Source: Prevotella sp. (GTDB lineage Bacteria; Bacteroidota; Bacteroidia; Bacteroidales; Bacteroidaceae). From it: a stretch of 11,347 bases of DNA. A program made the translations under genes and the position numbers. The notes under the pieces were generated by a model. It saw only the letters and a list, made by a program, of their open reading frames with translations, was not told the origin of the DNA and did no database searches. The stretch is taken from positions 1 through 11,347 of the forward strand of contig JAJPZE010000177.1 in NCBI GenBank assembly GCA_021204565.1. The letters are read 5' to 3'. Position 1 is the stretch's first letter, and the number at the start of each line of letters is the position of its first letter. Below are positions 1 through 7,785 of the stretch, one piece after another.

Positions 1-998
1 CGCTTATCCCGTTCCTTGTGGAGAAGATGAAGAGTCTCGGAACGGCGGCCTGTCCCCCCTATCACATAGCTTTCGTCATCGGCGGAACATCCGCGGAGCG
101 TAACTTACTCACGGTCAAGCTCGCCTCAACCAAATATTACGACTCGCTCCCCTCTACCGGCGACGAGACCGGACGGGCGTTCCGCGACATCGGCTTGGAG
201 CGTCAACTGCTCGACGAGGCGCGCTCCATCGGCTTCGGAGCGCAGTTCGGGGGAAAGGCGTTCGCACACGATATCCGCGTTATCCGTCTCCCGCGCCACG
301 GTGCCTCTTGCCCGATAGGGCTCGGCGTGTCATGTTCCGCCGACCGTAACATAAAGGCGAAGATAAATAAAGACGGGGTATGGATTGAGAAAATGGACGA
401 TAAACCCTACGAGCTCATACCCGAAGAGCTCCGGCAAGCGGGCGAGGGAGAAGCCGTGAAGATAGATCTCGACCAACCCATAAGCGAGGTGTGCAAACTC
501 CTTTCCCAATATCCCGTCGCCACGCGGGTAAGTCTGAACGGCACGATAATCGTCGCCAGGGACATCGCGCACGCAAAAATTAAAGCGCGTTTAGACGCGG
601 GAGAGGGCATGCCGCAATACTTCAAAGACCATCCCGTACTCTATGCCGGACCGGCAAAGACCCCCGCCGGCATGCCCTGCGGATCTATGGGACCGACCAC
701 AGCCAACCGTATGGACCCCTATACGGACGAGTTCCAAGCCGCCGGCGGCTCCCTTGTAATGATTGCAAAAGGCAACCGCACGCAAGTCGTAACCGACGCT
801 TGCCGTAAGTACGGTGGCTTTTATCTCGGCTCCATCGGCGGACCCGCGGCGTATCTCTCGTCGGAAAATATAAAGAGTATAGAGTGCGTAGAGTACCCCG
901 AACTGGGTATGGAGGCGATTTGGAAGATACGCGTAGAGAACTTCCCCGCCTTTATCTTGGTTGACGATAAGGGCAACGACTTCTTCAAACAGTTCTGA
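1..998 (+). CDS. fumA: Class I (4Fe-4S) fumarate hydratase, 3' part
   Basis: Catalyses reversible hydration of fumarate to malate in the TCA cycle or reductive branch, in the cytoplasm. The reading frame is open from base 3, so the gene enters from the left; a GTG at 18 is only an internal valine. Compared with E. coli FumA/FumB (about 548 residues), roughly the first 207 residues are outside the window. Two of the three cluster-ligand cysteines are visible: one in AACPPYHIAFVIGGTSAE (Cys codon 51-53) and one in GVSCSADRN (333-335). The stretch RVIRLPRHGASCP lies between them. The C-terminal swivel domain follows, with the KGNRT motif at 768-782 and GSIGGPAAYL. It ends in TGA, 35 bp before the tRNA promoter; I see no terminator hairpin. 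The symbol could equally be fumB. The family assignment is secure. Confidence 0.96.
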   Translation, partial: LIPFLVEKMKSLGTAACPPYHIAFVIGGTSAERNLLTVKLASTKYYDSLPSTGDETGRAFRDIGLERQLLDEARSIGFGAQFGGKAFAHDIRVIRLPRHGASCPIGLGVSCSADRNIKAKINKDGVWIEKMDDKPYELIPEELRQAGEGEAVKIDLDQPISEVCKLLSQYPVATRVSLNGTIIVARDIAHAKIKARLDAGEGMPQYFKDHPVLYAGPAKTPAGMPCGSMGPTTANRMDPYTDEFQAAGGSLVMIAKGNRTQVVTDACRKYGGFYLGSIGGPAAYLSSENIKSIECVEYPELGMEAIWKIRVENFPAFILVDDKGNDFFKQF

Positions 999-1033
999 TA
1001 TCAACGCGCACGAGCAATAAATAAACTCAATCG

Positions 1034-1064
1034 TTTGGCGGTTAATAAATTGTTTTTACCTTTG
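1034..1064 (+). promoter_or_regulatory. Bacteroidota -33/-7 promoter for tRNA-Lys
   Basis: TTTG at 1034-1037 and TACCTTTG at 1057-1064 are separated by 19 bp. This is an exact match to the Bacteroides sigma-ABfr consensus (TTTG, about 19 bp, TAnnTTTG). Transcription would start near 1071, about 30 nt before the mature tRNA. No other gene lies between it and the tRNA. Confidence 0.8.
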
Positions 1065-1099
1065 CACCGCTTTACGAAAACTCGCGTAGAGCGGGGGCA

Positions 1100-1172
1100 G
1101 ATCCGCTAGCTCAGCTGGTAGAGCACAACACTTTTAATGTTGGGGTCTTGGGTTCGAACCCCAAGCGGATCA
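1100..1172 (+). tRNA. tRNA-Lys (anticodon TTT)
   Basis: This 73-nt cloverleaf was folded by hand. The acceptor stem GATCCGC (1100-1106) pairs perfectly with GCGGATC (1165-1171), and the discriminator base is A1172. The D arm is GCTC/GAGC. The anticodon stem CAACA/TGTTG holds loop CTTTTAA with anticodon TTT at 1133-1135. The variable loop is 5 nt, and the T arm is TTGGG/CCCAA with loop TTCGAAC. The 3' CCA is not encoded and must be added post-transcriptionally. Confidence 0.97.
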
Positions 1173-1175
1173 CGG

Positions 1176-1205
1176 GGGCTGAGTGTTCAGCCCTTTGTCT
1201 TTGAT
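1176..1205 (+). terminator. Rho-independent terminator after tRNA-Lys
   Basis: A 7-bp perfect stem, GGGCTGA (1176-1182) with TCAGCCC (1187-1193), closes a GTGT tetraloop and is followed directly by TTTGTCTTTGAT. It begins four bases after the tRNA ends and 48 bp before the next start codon, so the tRNA is probably transcribed alone. Confidence 0.75.
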
Positions 1206-1240
1206 ATTATTTTACACGGGACTATATCTAAACAACAACT

Positions 1241-3082
1241 ATGCACAATAATCTCCCGACATCCTCTCCCAATTTGTCCGGCAATAATCAAGGCGGCGTC
1301 ATTATCGACCGCCTGCTTCGGCTAAGAAAAGAATTGAAGCGGGAGAAGCTTGCCGCATACATCTTTTTAAGTACCGACCCGCATTGCGGCGAATACGTCC
1401 CCGAGCATTGGAAAGGGCGCGAGTGGATCTCGGGATTTACGGGCTCGGCGGGCATCGCGGTAGTTACGATGTCGTCTGCGGCGCTTTGGACCGACTCGCG
1501 ATATTTTCTTGCGGCGGAGAGGGAGTTGGCTGATACGGAGTACGTACTTATGAAAGAGGGGCTTGCAGGCACGCCTGCGGTTGCCGCGTGGTTGGGTCGC
1601 GAGCTTTCAGACGGCAACTGTAAGGAGGTTGGAATTGACGGCACGGCGGCTTCATACGATTATATAAGTGCGTTAAAGATGGAGTTACGCCAAAACGGAG
1701 GGTTACTCCTGCGCACCAACTTCGACCCTTTGGAGCGCATTTGGACCGGCAGACCGCCGCTGCCGAAGGGGTTGATACGCCGCCATGATTTGCGTTACGC
1801 GGGCGAGGAGGCGGCAAGCAAGTTGGCGCGGACGCGCTCGGCACTGCGCACGATCCACGCCGACGGCACGCTCGTTACAACTCTTGACGACATTGCCTGG
1901 CTCCTCAACCTTCGCGGGAGCGACGTTCGTCGCAATCCGGTGTTTATCAGTTATCTCCTTATAACTTCGCGCACGACCGTTCTCTTCACCGATAGCGCGA
2001 AATTGGATGCAGGCGTAAAAGCGTATTTATCTTCGCTCGGCATTGACATAAAGGAGTATAATGAGGTGCAGAAAGCGTTGGCGGCGTATCCTGATTACAG
2101 CATTCTGATTGACGGCAAACTAACTAACCACCGGCTTGCAACCGCCGTCAAATGCAAACACATCATATACGGCGCGTCGCCCGTGCCGGCATTAAAGGCG
2201 GTGAAGAACGCAGCGGAGATAAGCGGTTTCCGGCGTGCGATGCTCCGCGATGGCGTGGCGATGGTGAAGTTTTTATATTGGTTGAAGCCCGCCGTACTGC
2301 ACGGCGGCGTGACGGAAAGAGCGGTTGACGAGCGTCTGACCGCCTTTCGCGCGGAGCAGGAGCTGTTTTGCGGCTTGTCGTTTGACACCATCGCGGCGTA
2401 CGGCGCACACGCCGCAATAGTGCATTATGAGGCAACACCGGCAACCGATACGGAGCTGAAGCCGGAAGGTTTCCTGCTCATTGACAGTGGTGCACAATAC
2501 CTTGACGGGACGACGGACATAACCCGTACAATCCCGCTCGGACCCTTATCCGACGAACAGCGGCGGGTTTACACTCTCGTCCTCAAAGGTCATATAAGGC
2601 TTGAAATGGCGAAATTCCCCGCCGGACGCACCGCCGGAACGCAACTCGACTGCCTTGCACGCGAGGCGTTATGGCGTGCCGGGATGAATTATTTACACGG
2701 CACGGGGCACGGCGTAGGGTCGTTCCTGAATGTTCACGAGGGGCCTCATCAGATCCGTCAGGAGTGGTGCGGCACGCCGTTAGCTGCGGGCATGACCGTT
2801 ACCGACGAGCCGGGCGTGTACCTTGAGGGTCGTTTCGGCGTGCGTATAGAGAACACCCTGCTCGTTACCGATTATGTTCAGACGGAGTTCGGACGTTTCT
2901 TGCAGTTCGAGCCGCTTACGCTCTGCCCGATTGACACATCCCCTATTATCCGCGAACTGCTTGGCGAAGAGGAGATTGCATGGCTTAACGCATATCACGC
3001 GAAAGTGTACGATGCGCTCTGTCCGCTGCTCTCCGACGCGGGAGAAAGGGCGTGGCTACGCGACAATACATTGCCTTTTTGA
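1241..3082 (+). CDS. pepP: Xaa-Pro aminopeptidase (aminopeptidase P, M24B, three-domain XPNPEP1 type)
   Basis: Removes the N-terminal residue from peptides whose second residue is proline; a dinuclear metal (usually Mn) enzyme, cytoplasmic as no signal peptide is seen. It has 613 residues, like the long XPNPEP1-type enzymes rather than the roughly 440-residue E. coli PepP. Two creatinase-like N-terminal domains come first (RLLRLRKEL from about residue 24, then STDPH and WISGFTGSAG). The pita-bread M24 domain begins at about residue 330. All metal ligands are present: D415 (LLIDSG), D426 (TTDITRT), H490 (HGTGHGVG), E523 (DEPGVY) and E537 (RIENT); H499 (NVHEGP) is also conserved. The ATG at 1241 leaves a roughly 20-residue Asn/Ser-rich extension before the conserved start; no better in-frame start follows. 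Its promoter is unclear: TTTG at 1200 with a poor -7 (TATATCTA) at 1223. It lies downstream of the tRNA terminator. Confidence 0.96.
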   Translation: MHNNLPTSSPNLSGNNQGGVIIDRLLRLRKELKREKLAAYIFLSTDPHCGEYVPEHWKGREWISGFTGSAGIAVVTMSSAALWTDSRYFLAAERELADTEYVLMKEGLAGTPAVAAWLGRELSDGNCKEVGIDGTAASYDYISALKMELRQNGGLLLRTNFDPLERIWTGRPPLPKGLIRRHDLRYAGEEAASKLARTRSALRTIHADGTLVTTLDDIAWLLNLRGSDVRRNPVFISYLLITSRTTVLFTDSAKLDAGVKAYLSSLGIDIKEYNEVQKALAAYPDYSILIDGKLTNHRLATAVKCKHIIYGASPVPALKAVKNAAEISGFRRAMLRDGVAMVKFLYWLKPAVLHGGVTERAVDERLTAFRAEQELFCGLSFDTIAAYGAHAAIVHYEATPATDTELKPEGFLLIDSGAQYLDGTTDITRTIPLGPLSDEQRRVYTLVLKGHIRLEMAKFPAGRTAGTQLDCLAREALWRAGMNYLHGTGHGVGSFLNVHEGPHQIRQEWCGTPLAAGMTVTDEPGVYLEGRFGVRIENTLLVTDYVQTEFGRFLQFEPLTLCPIDTSPIIRELLGEEEIAWLNAYHAKVYDALCPLLSDAGERAWLRDNTLPF

Positions 3083-3111
3083 TGGGTATAACAATAAATA
3101 GTGTTAAACAT

Positions 3112-3142
3112 TTTATGTGCTTTAGCCTCTTCATTACCTTTG
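3112..3142 (+). promoter_or_regulatory. Bacteroidota-type promoter for the lipoprotein/GH31 unit
   Basis: TACCTTTG at 3135-3142 is an exact -7 element. TTTA at 3112-3115 (consensus TTTG) is 19 bp upstream. The start would be near 3149, giving a leader of about 34 nt to the ATG at 3183. It lies 30 bp after the aminopeptidase stop, marking a new transcription unit. Confidence 0.65.
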
Positions 3143-3182
3143 TAAAACGGAGCACCACATTATAGTCAAACATATCCCGGTT

Positions 3183-4118
3183 ATGTCTTTAAGAGCATTA
3201 TACATCATCTTTATTATAACGATACTTCCGTTGCTGTTCGCTTCGTGCGAACATACCGATTTGGACGAGATACTCTCTTCCGGCTCTGCTGACGGGGACG
3301 GCTCCGGCACGAGCGGCGGTTATACAATCACGTTCCGCCTTACCGACAACACCTCCAACGACTTCGACGGCAGCAGCGATTATGGTTCCGCAACGAGCCG
3401 GGCACTCGTTACCGCTGCTAAACTCGGCAACAGACTGAACATGGCGGTATATAAAGACGGCACGCGGGTAACGACTAAAAATCAACAAAATACGGATGAC
3501 GACTTCGGGACATTGTCTGTCAGCTTGTCGGAGGGCACGTATGACTTTCTCTTTCTTGTGCATAGTTGCGACGGGAACGCAACAACAACCGACCCCGAAG
3601 CTATTAAATTCCCCAATAATAAAGTAACTGATACATTCGCATATTATAGCGACGACGTGAACGTTACTGGGGATATGAGCCGGGACATTACAGTCTCGCG
3701 GCGCGTGGCGATGTATAGGTTTATCGTAACCGAAGCCATCCCCGACGAGGTAACGACAATGCAGTTTTATTATACGGGCGGCAGCTCGACGCTCAATCCG
3801 GTAACGGGTTTCGGCTGTGTCAATTCCCGGCAGACGGAGACGAGAACCGTTACGTCGCACGATGCGGGACAAGTGTTCGAGGTTTACACGTTCCCGCACG
3901 ACACCACCGACGAACTCAAGATGAAGGTTACCGCCTTCGACAGTTCCGGCAATACCATACACGAGGTTGAATACGAAGAAATCCCGGTTGAGCTGAATAT
4001 GATAACTATCCACAGCGCGCCATTCTTCACCGACGAGACCGGCGATACTGGCGTAGGCACGGGACCGCAATTCATCATCAAAGGATACGATGATTGGAGC
4101 GGAGAGATAGTGTATTGA
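3183..4118 (+). CDS. FimB/Mfa2-like (fimbrillin-associated) lipoprotein
   Basis: Predicted surface lipoprotein of 311 residues. The hydrophobic signal peptide ends in LLFASC with lipidated C22 (a slightly loose lipobox, Phe at -3). The following residues EHTDLDE are acidic, as in Bacteroidota surface-export signals. After a Ser/Gly/Asp linker (about 30-48) comes one beta-rich domain (about 48-160, with GTYDFLFLVHS). A second (about 165-300) contains RRVAMYRFIVTEAIP and MQFYYTGGSSTLNPVTGFG, which I recognise as typical of the FimB/Mfa2 family (PF08842). Members of that family usually anchor or regulate type V fimbriae, but no fimbrillin stalk gene is seen here, so the role is open. The length fits the family (about 300). 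The GH31 gene follows after 42 bp without a visible promoter or terminator, so the two are probably co-transcribed. Confidence is good for lipoprotein, moderate for the family. Confidence 0.8.
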   Translation: MSLRALYIIFIITILPLLFASCEHTDLDEILSSGSADGDGSGTSGGYTITFRLTDNTSNDFDGSSDYGSATSRALVTAAKLGNRLNMAVYKDGTRVTTKNQQNTDDDFGTLSVSLSEGTYDFLFLVHSCDGNATTTDPEAIKFPNNKVTDTFAYYSDDVNVTGDMSRDITVSRRVAMYRFIVTEAIPDEVTTMQFYYTGGSSTLNPVTGFGCVNSRQTETRTVTSHDAGQVFEVYTFPHDTTDELKMKVTAFDSSGNTIHEVEYEEIPVELNMITIHSAPFFTDETGDTGVGTGPQFIIKGYDDWSGEIVY

Positions 4119-4160
4119 CATTTCAATCCCCTTATTACATACTAACCCAAATTGCCTTTT

Positions 4161-7100
4161 ATGAGAAAAAGAACCGTTATTATCCTTGTCCTGCCGCTCT
4201 TTATCTTACTTATTTCGGGCTGTAACGGCAGTCGGGTACAGCGTTATTCGCAGGGAATAATCGTCCTTCCGGCGTGCGGCGACAGTGCCGCGAACGTGCC
4301 TAGGGCAGTACGTCTGCAGGTTGAAGGGGAGAACATTATCCGTGTTACGGCGACGGCGGAGAAGACGTTTGCCGACCCGCAGAGCCTTATCATAGTCGAC
4401 CGCGAGGTAACTACGCCGTTACATAATGTCGGCTGCACTCGGCAATCAGAAGGTAAACTTTCATTGCGCTCGTTTGCACGACATTTCGATGTAGAGGAGA
4501 ATGGCGACACCGTAACGCTCTCTACGAGCCGGCTGAAAGCGCGTGTGCTCATCTCCACGGGCGAGGTGGCGTTCCTCGACAGCGCGGATAACGCCGTTCT
4601 TCAAGAGCGTGAAAGTGGGGGCAAGACCTTTGCTCCATACGAGGTTACGCGCACCACAGCCGACGGCGAAGACCGCCTCTACAAGGGTTGGACAACACGT
4701 GCCGTATTCGAATCACCCGACGGCGAAGCGTTCTTCGGCTTAGGTCAGCACCAGGCAAACGAATGGAATTATAAGGGCAAGAACGAGGAATTATACCAAT
4801 ATAACACTAAGGTCAGCATCCCCTTTATCGTATCAAGCCGCAACTATGGATTGCTCTTCGATACCTATTCCTTATGCCGTTTCGGTAACCCCGAAGAGTA
4901 CAAACAGCTCGGCGAGATGTTCACTCTTGTGGATAAAGACGGGGTTGAAGGCGCGCTCACGGGCACATATACATCCCCCGGTCTTCCCGACTTAACGCGC
5001 CGTGAAGACTCCCTTTACTTTGAGGATTTACGGTCGGCAAAGAACCTGCCCGACTATCCTCTCGAGAGGGCGAAGGTTGTATACGAGGGGACGATAATCC
5101 CCCGCGCGACGGGCGAATACCGCTTCTGTCATTATTATTCCGGGTATCAAAGGATATATATCGACGGTCAGGATGTATACACCGAAGACGTGGCGGGGAC
5201 GGGCAGTAACGAGCAAACGATATGGCGTTCGCCGTGGAATCCGAACGCGAGGAAGTTCGCTCTTTATTTAGAGGAAGGCAAGGCGTACCCGTTCAAACTT
5301 GAGTGGACGCCCGATGGCGGCGAGGCATATTGCGGCGTAAGAGCGTATGCCCCGGTTAACGAGACGGAGCAAGGACGGCTCTCTTTTTGGAGCGAGATGT
5401 CGCGGCAAATGGATTATTACTTCATCCTCGGGGATAATGCGGACGAAGTGATTTCAGGTTACAGGACGCTAACGGGCAAGGCTCAGATTATGCCGGAGTG
5501 GCTCTTCGGTTATTGGCAAAGCCGGGAGAGATACAAGACGCAGGAGGAAATACTCGACGCTCTGCAAGGGTTCCGCAATCGTCATTTGCCGATTGACAAC
5601 ATCGTTATGGACTGGAATTACTGGGTGGATGACGAGTGGGGAGCTTTCACTTTCGACCCCGAACGCTTCCCCGACCCCAAGGGGATGATCGACTCGATAC
5701 ACGCCCGCAACGCGAAGATAATGATTTCCTGCTGGCCCAAATATTATCTCAAGCCCGATAATTTCAAAGAGCTGAACGACAAGGGGATGATGTATCAGCA
5801 ATCGTTACGCGACTCCATTTACGACTGGCTCGGATATATGTACGCCTTTTACGACGCATATAACGCCGATGCGCGCAAGATATTCTGGCGGCAGTTGTAT
5901 GAAAATCTCGGGACAATCGGTATGGATGCGTGGTGGATGGATGCCTCGGAGCCGAACATCCGGGACTGTACTGATATGGAGTACCGCAAGCTCTTGTGCG
6001 GTCCGACGGCACTCGGTTCGTCCGACGAATATTTCAATGCTTACTCGGTAGTTAATGCCGAAGCCATCTACGACGGGCAACGCGCGTACGACACGGCGGG
6101 GTTTGAAAACACGCCGGAGTGGCTCGCGGCAAACACGAGCTGGGATCAGCGCGGGTTCGGCAATACCTTCTCCCCCGACAACCGTCGGGTCTTTCTCCTC
6201 ACGCGCAACGGTTTCGCTTCGGAGCAACGATACTCCACCGCGACGTGGAGCGGCGACATAGGCACACGCTGGGAAGATATGGAAGCGCAGATTACCGCCG
6301 GGCTGAACTTCTCAATATCGGGCGTGCCGTATTGGAGCCAGGATATCGGCGGTTTCTCGGTAGAGAAACGTTATGAAGCGGCGCAGAACGAATACGACCG
6401 GAGCGGCATTATCAACGAGGATCTTCGCGACTGGCGCGAGCTGAATACGCGCTGGCATGAGTTCGGCATGTGGGCTCCGATTTACCGTGCGCACGGTCAG
6501 TTCCCTTATAGAGAGCCTTGGAACATCGCCCCCGAGGGCAGTCCCGCCTACGAGGCGATAAGGAGCTGTCTCGAATTACGTTACCGTTTGTTGCCCTATA
6601 TTTACTCTCTTGCGGCGGATGTATATTTCAACGACTACACCATAATGCGTCCCTTAGTGATGGATTTCGGCACGGATAAGGCGGCGTATGATATCGGCGA
6701 CCAATTCATGTTCGGTCCCGCGTTTATGATAAATCCCGTATACACGTATAAAGCACGCAAGCGCACGGTTTACTTCCCCGCCGGTGCCGATTGGTACGAC
6801 TTCTTCACGGGCGAGCCCGTATCCGGGGGTGGGGAGAGCCTGACGGCGGATGCGCCGTTCGAGCATATACCCGTCTTCGTGCGTGCCGGCTCTATCGTGC
6901 CGTTCGGGAAAGAGATTGAATACACGCGCCAAATGCCAAACGACGTGATGCGAATTTACGTATGGACGGGCGCCGACGGACATTTCACGCTTTACGAAGA
7001 CGAGGGAACGAACTACGGATACGAGGCGGGGCGGTATGCAACGATACCTTTCGATTACGACGAGGCGACACGCACGCTTACAATCGGCAAGCGCACGGGC

Positions 7101-7235
7101 AGCTTCCCCGGTATGCTTGAGGAGCGCGAGTTCGTAATCGTAACTGCGGGAAAGGACAAGGCGCAACCGTATGACCCCGATGCCGAAGGGCAAAAGATAA
7201 CTTACAACGGAGCGGCGACAACCGTCCGTCTCTGA
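4161..7235 (+). CDS. GH31 alpha-glycosidase lipoprotein with PA14 insert (alpha-xylosidase-like)
   Basis: Retaining alpha-glycoside hydrolase, probably releasing alpha-xylose or alpha-glucose from oligosaccharides in the periplasm or at the cell surface. I chose the ATG at 4161 (1024 residues) over an in-frame TTG at 4152, because it starts directly with MRKR and a signal peptide ending LLISGC (lipidated C21). The residues after Cys are not acidic, so an inward-facing lipoprotein is possible. An N-terminal beta-sandwich (GLGQHQANEW) is followed by a PA14 domain at about 267-398. The (beta/alpha)8 domain spans about 440-790 and a DUF5110-type C-terminus lies near 940. Catalytic residues: nucleophile D594 in WWMDASEP and acid/base D699 in TWSGDIGTRWE; D484 (MDWNYW) lies in the -1 subsite. 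The PA14 insertion matches the architecture of xyloglucan alpha-xylosidases such as BoGH31A. However, no SusC/D or xyloglucanase is in the window, so substrate is inferred. It ends at a strong terminator. Confidence 0.93.
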   Translation: MRKRTVIILVLPLFILLISGCNGSRVQRYSQGIIVLPACGDSAANVPRAVRLQVEGENIIRVTATAEKTFADPQSLIIVDREVTTPLHNVGCTRQSEGKLSLRSFARHFDVEENGDTVTLSTSRLKARVLISTGEVAFLDSADNAVLQERESGGKTFAPYEVTRTTADGEDRLYKGWTTRAVFESPDGEAFFGLGQHQANEWNYKGKNEELYQYNTKVSIPFIVSSRNYGLLFDTYSLCRFGNPEEYKQLGEMFTLVDKDGVEGALTGTYTSPGLPDLTRREDSLYFEDLRSAKNLPDYPLERAKVVYEGTIIPRATGEYRFCHYYSGYQRIYIDGQDVYTEDVAGTGSNEQTIWRSPWNPNARKFALYLEEGKAYPFKLEWTPDGGEAYCGVRAYAPVNETEQGRLSFWSEMSRQMDYYFILGDNADEVISGYRTLTGKAQIMPEWLFGYWQSRERYKTQEEILDALQGFRNRHLPIDNIVMDWNYWVDDEWGAFTFDPERFPDPKGMIDSIHARNAKIMISCWPKYYLKPDNFKELNDKGMMYQQSLRDSIYDWLGYMYAFYDAYNADARKIFWRQLYENLGTIGMDAWWMDASEPNIRDCTDMEYRKLLCGPTALGSSDEYFNAYSVVNAEAIYDGQRAYDTAGFENTPEWLAANTSWDQRGFGNTFSPDNRRVFLLTRNGFASEQRYSTATWSGDIGTRWEDMEAQITAGLNFSISGVPYWSQDIGGFSVEKRYEAAQNEYDRSGIINEDLRDWRELNTRWHEFGMWAPIYRAHGQFPYREPWNIAPEGSPAYEAIRSCLELRYRLLPYIYSLAADVYFNDYTIMRPLVMDFGTDKAAYDIGDQFMFGPAFMINPVYTYKARKRTVYFPAGADWYDFFTGEPVSGGGESLTADAPFEHIPVFVRAGSIVPFGKEIEYTRQMPNDVMRIYVWTGADGHFTLYEDEGTNYGYEAGRYATIPFDYDEATRTLTIGKRTGSFPGMLEEREFVIVTAGKDKAQPYDPDAEGQKITYNGAATTVRL

Positions 7236-7315
7236 CGGAATTTATTAAACAAACAGCTTAAAAGGAGCGGGATGCCGGCCGGGTATCCCGCTCCTTTTGC
7301 GCGTGATATATTGTC
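7202..7315 (+). repeat. Direct repeat copy 1 (GH31 3' end plus terminator)
   Basis: This segment aligns without gaps to 8500-8613 (offset 1298). The core 7217-7284 is identical over 68 bp and both edges are diverged. It covers the last eleven GH31 codons, the stop codon and the whole terminator hairpin. See copy 2 for the degraded partner. Confidence 0.95.
7260..7298 (+). terminator. Rho-independent terminator after GH31
   Basis: A perfect 14-bp inverted repeat: AAAAGGAGCGGGAT (7260-7273) with ATCCCGCTCCTTTT (7285-7298), around an 11-nt GC-rich loop. The 3' arm ends in TTTT. It lies 25 bp after the GH31 stop. The A-run on the 5' arm makes it potentially active on both strands. Confidence 0.88.
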
Positions 7316-7374
7316 TTCTTTCGCCGAAGTGTTCTGCACGCATCCGCATATCGGACGTATATAAAGACATTTTC

Positions 7375-7411
7375 TAAATATAACGTTTGTATGATATTGA
7401 CGTTATATTTA
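7375..7411. promoter_or_regulatory. 12-bp perfect inverted repeat upstream of the barrel-gene promoter
   Basis: TAAATATAACGT (7375-7386) and ACGTTATATTTA (7400-7411) are perfect complements with a 13-bp spacer. The repeat ends 11 bp before the -33 element at 7423. That position suits an activator or regulator binding site rather than a terminator, as there is no T-run and the arms are AT-rich. The protein that would bind it is unknown. Confidence 0.55.
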
Positions 7412-7422
7412 TTTCGTATTTG

Positions 7423-7454
7423 TTTGCATGTCATAATTGCTTACACTACCTTTG
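7423..7454 (+). promoter_or_regulatory. Bacteroidota -33/-7 promoter for leader and barrel gene
   Basis: TTTG at 7423-7426 and TACCTTTG at 7447-7454 are separated by 20 bp, an exact match to both boxes. Predicted start is near 7461, leaving an unusually long leader of about 325 nt before the ATG at 7786. A second TTTG at 7419 has poorer spacing (24 bp). Confidence 0.8.
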
Positions 7455-7518
7455 CCCCGCATTCGGCATTCCGTGTCGTGTGCAGACATAATTAGAAAGC
7501 GCATCTTCGCTTTATTCT

Positions 7519-7718
7519 TTACGTGTGAACTTAGGCACTTCACAAGCGAAAAATAGGATAAAGAGAATGAAGCTCTCCTTGGTAAGTATCCATGTTGTTA
7601 TCGTGGTGTGCTTCCAAGTGGGGTTGTTCAATTCCACCTATTCATTTTTCCGGGAAGCCTAAGCCCAACACGTAAGATTAGGCGGGAATGGTTAACTCCA
7701 CTTTTCTATTGTGCCTAA
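7519..7718 (+). ncRNA. Candidate structured leader RNA or small RNA
   Basis: Hand folding finds many complementary segments. A long hairpin (7578-7618) has 14 bp in three blocks: CTTGG/CCAAG, AAGTAT/GTGCTT and CCA/TGG. A second hairpin has an 8-bp stem (GTGGGGTT 7618-7625 with AATTCCAC 7630-7637). Long-range pairs are TTAGGCAC (7531-7538) with GTGCCTAA (7711-7718), TTACGTGT (7519-7526) with ACACGTAA (7668-7675), and AAGTGGGGTT (7616-7625) with AACTCCACTT (7694-7703). The motif TTAGGC occurs at 7531 and 7678 and GCCTAA at 7657 and 7713, giving two exclusive pairings (1:2 plus 3:4, or 1:4 plus 2:3). It follows a consensus promoter, but no terminator separates it from the barrel gene. I do not recognise an Rfam family. 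A 6S-like RNA is possible but I see no supporting signature. Any single 8-bp match could be chance. Confidence 0.4.
7567..7662 (+). CDS. Possible 31-residue hydrophobic small ORF in the leader
   Basis: The ATG at 7567 opens 31 codons ending in TAA (7660-7662), downstream of a purine-rich AAAGAGA. The product starts MKLSLVSIHVVIVVCFQVGL and ends SFFREA. It has one lysine, then a stretch of about 17 hydrophobic residues that could span a membrane, then a short polar tail. It lies wholly inside the structured leader, its start about 106 nt after the predicted transcription start. A short hydrophobic peptide on a folded mRNA recalls type I toxins or leader peptides, but I see no antisense promoter. 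It may equally be a chance frame over a structured RNA. Confidence 0.25.
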   Translation: MKLSLVSIHVVIVVCFQVGLFNSTYSFFREA

Positions 7719-7785
7719 AAAGCTCAATTGAAACCGCTTCTGTAGGGTTAGCAGGGGTAATGAAAGAAACAACATCAATCAAGAA

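Noticed and set aside
591..1004. A 137-codon minus-strand frame opposite fumarase
   Set aside because: The plus-strand frame is an unambiguous fumarase; this is a shadow.
3198..4121. A 307-codon open frame on the minus strand opposite the FimB/Mfa2-like gene
   Set aside because: It mirrors the plus-strand gene almost exactly, has no domain I recognise, and the plus frame has a signal peptide, lipobox and promoter. It is an antisense shadow of codon bias.
4152..4160. TTG start three codons upstream for the GH31 protein
   Set aside because: The ATG at 4161 begins directly with a positively charged signal-peptide start; an additional LPF segment adds nothing.
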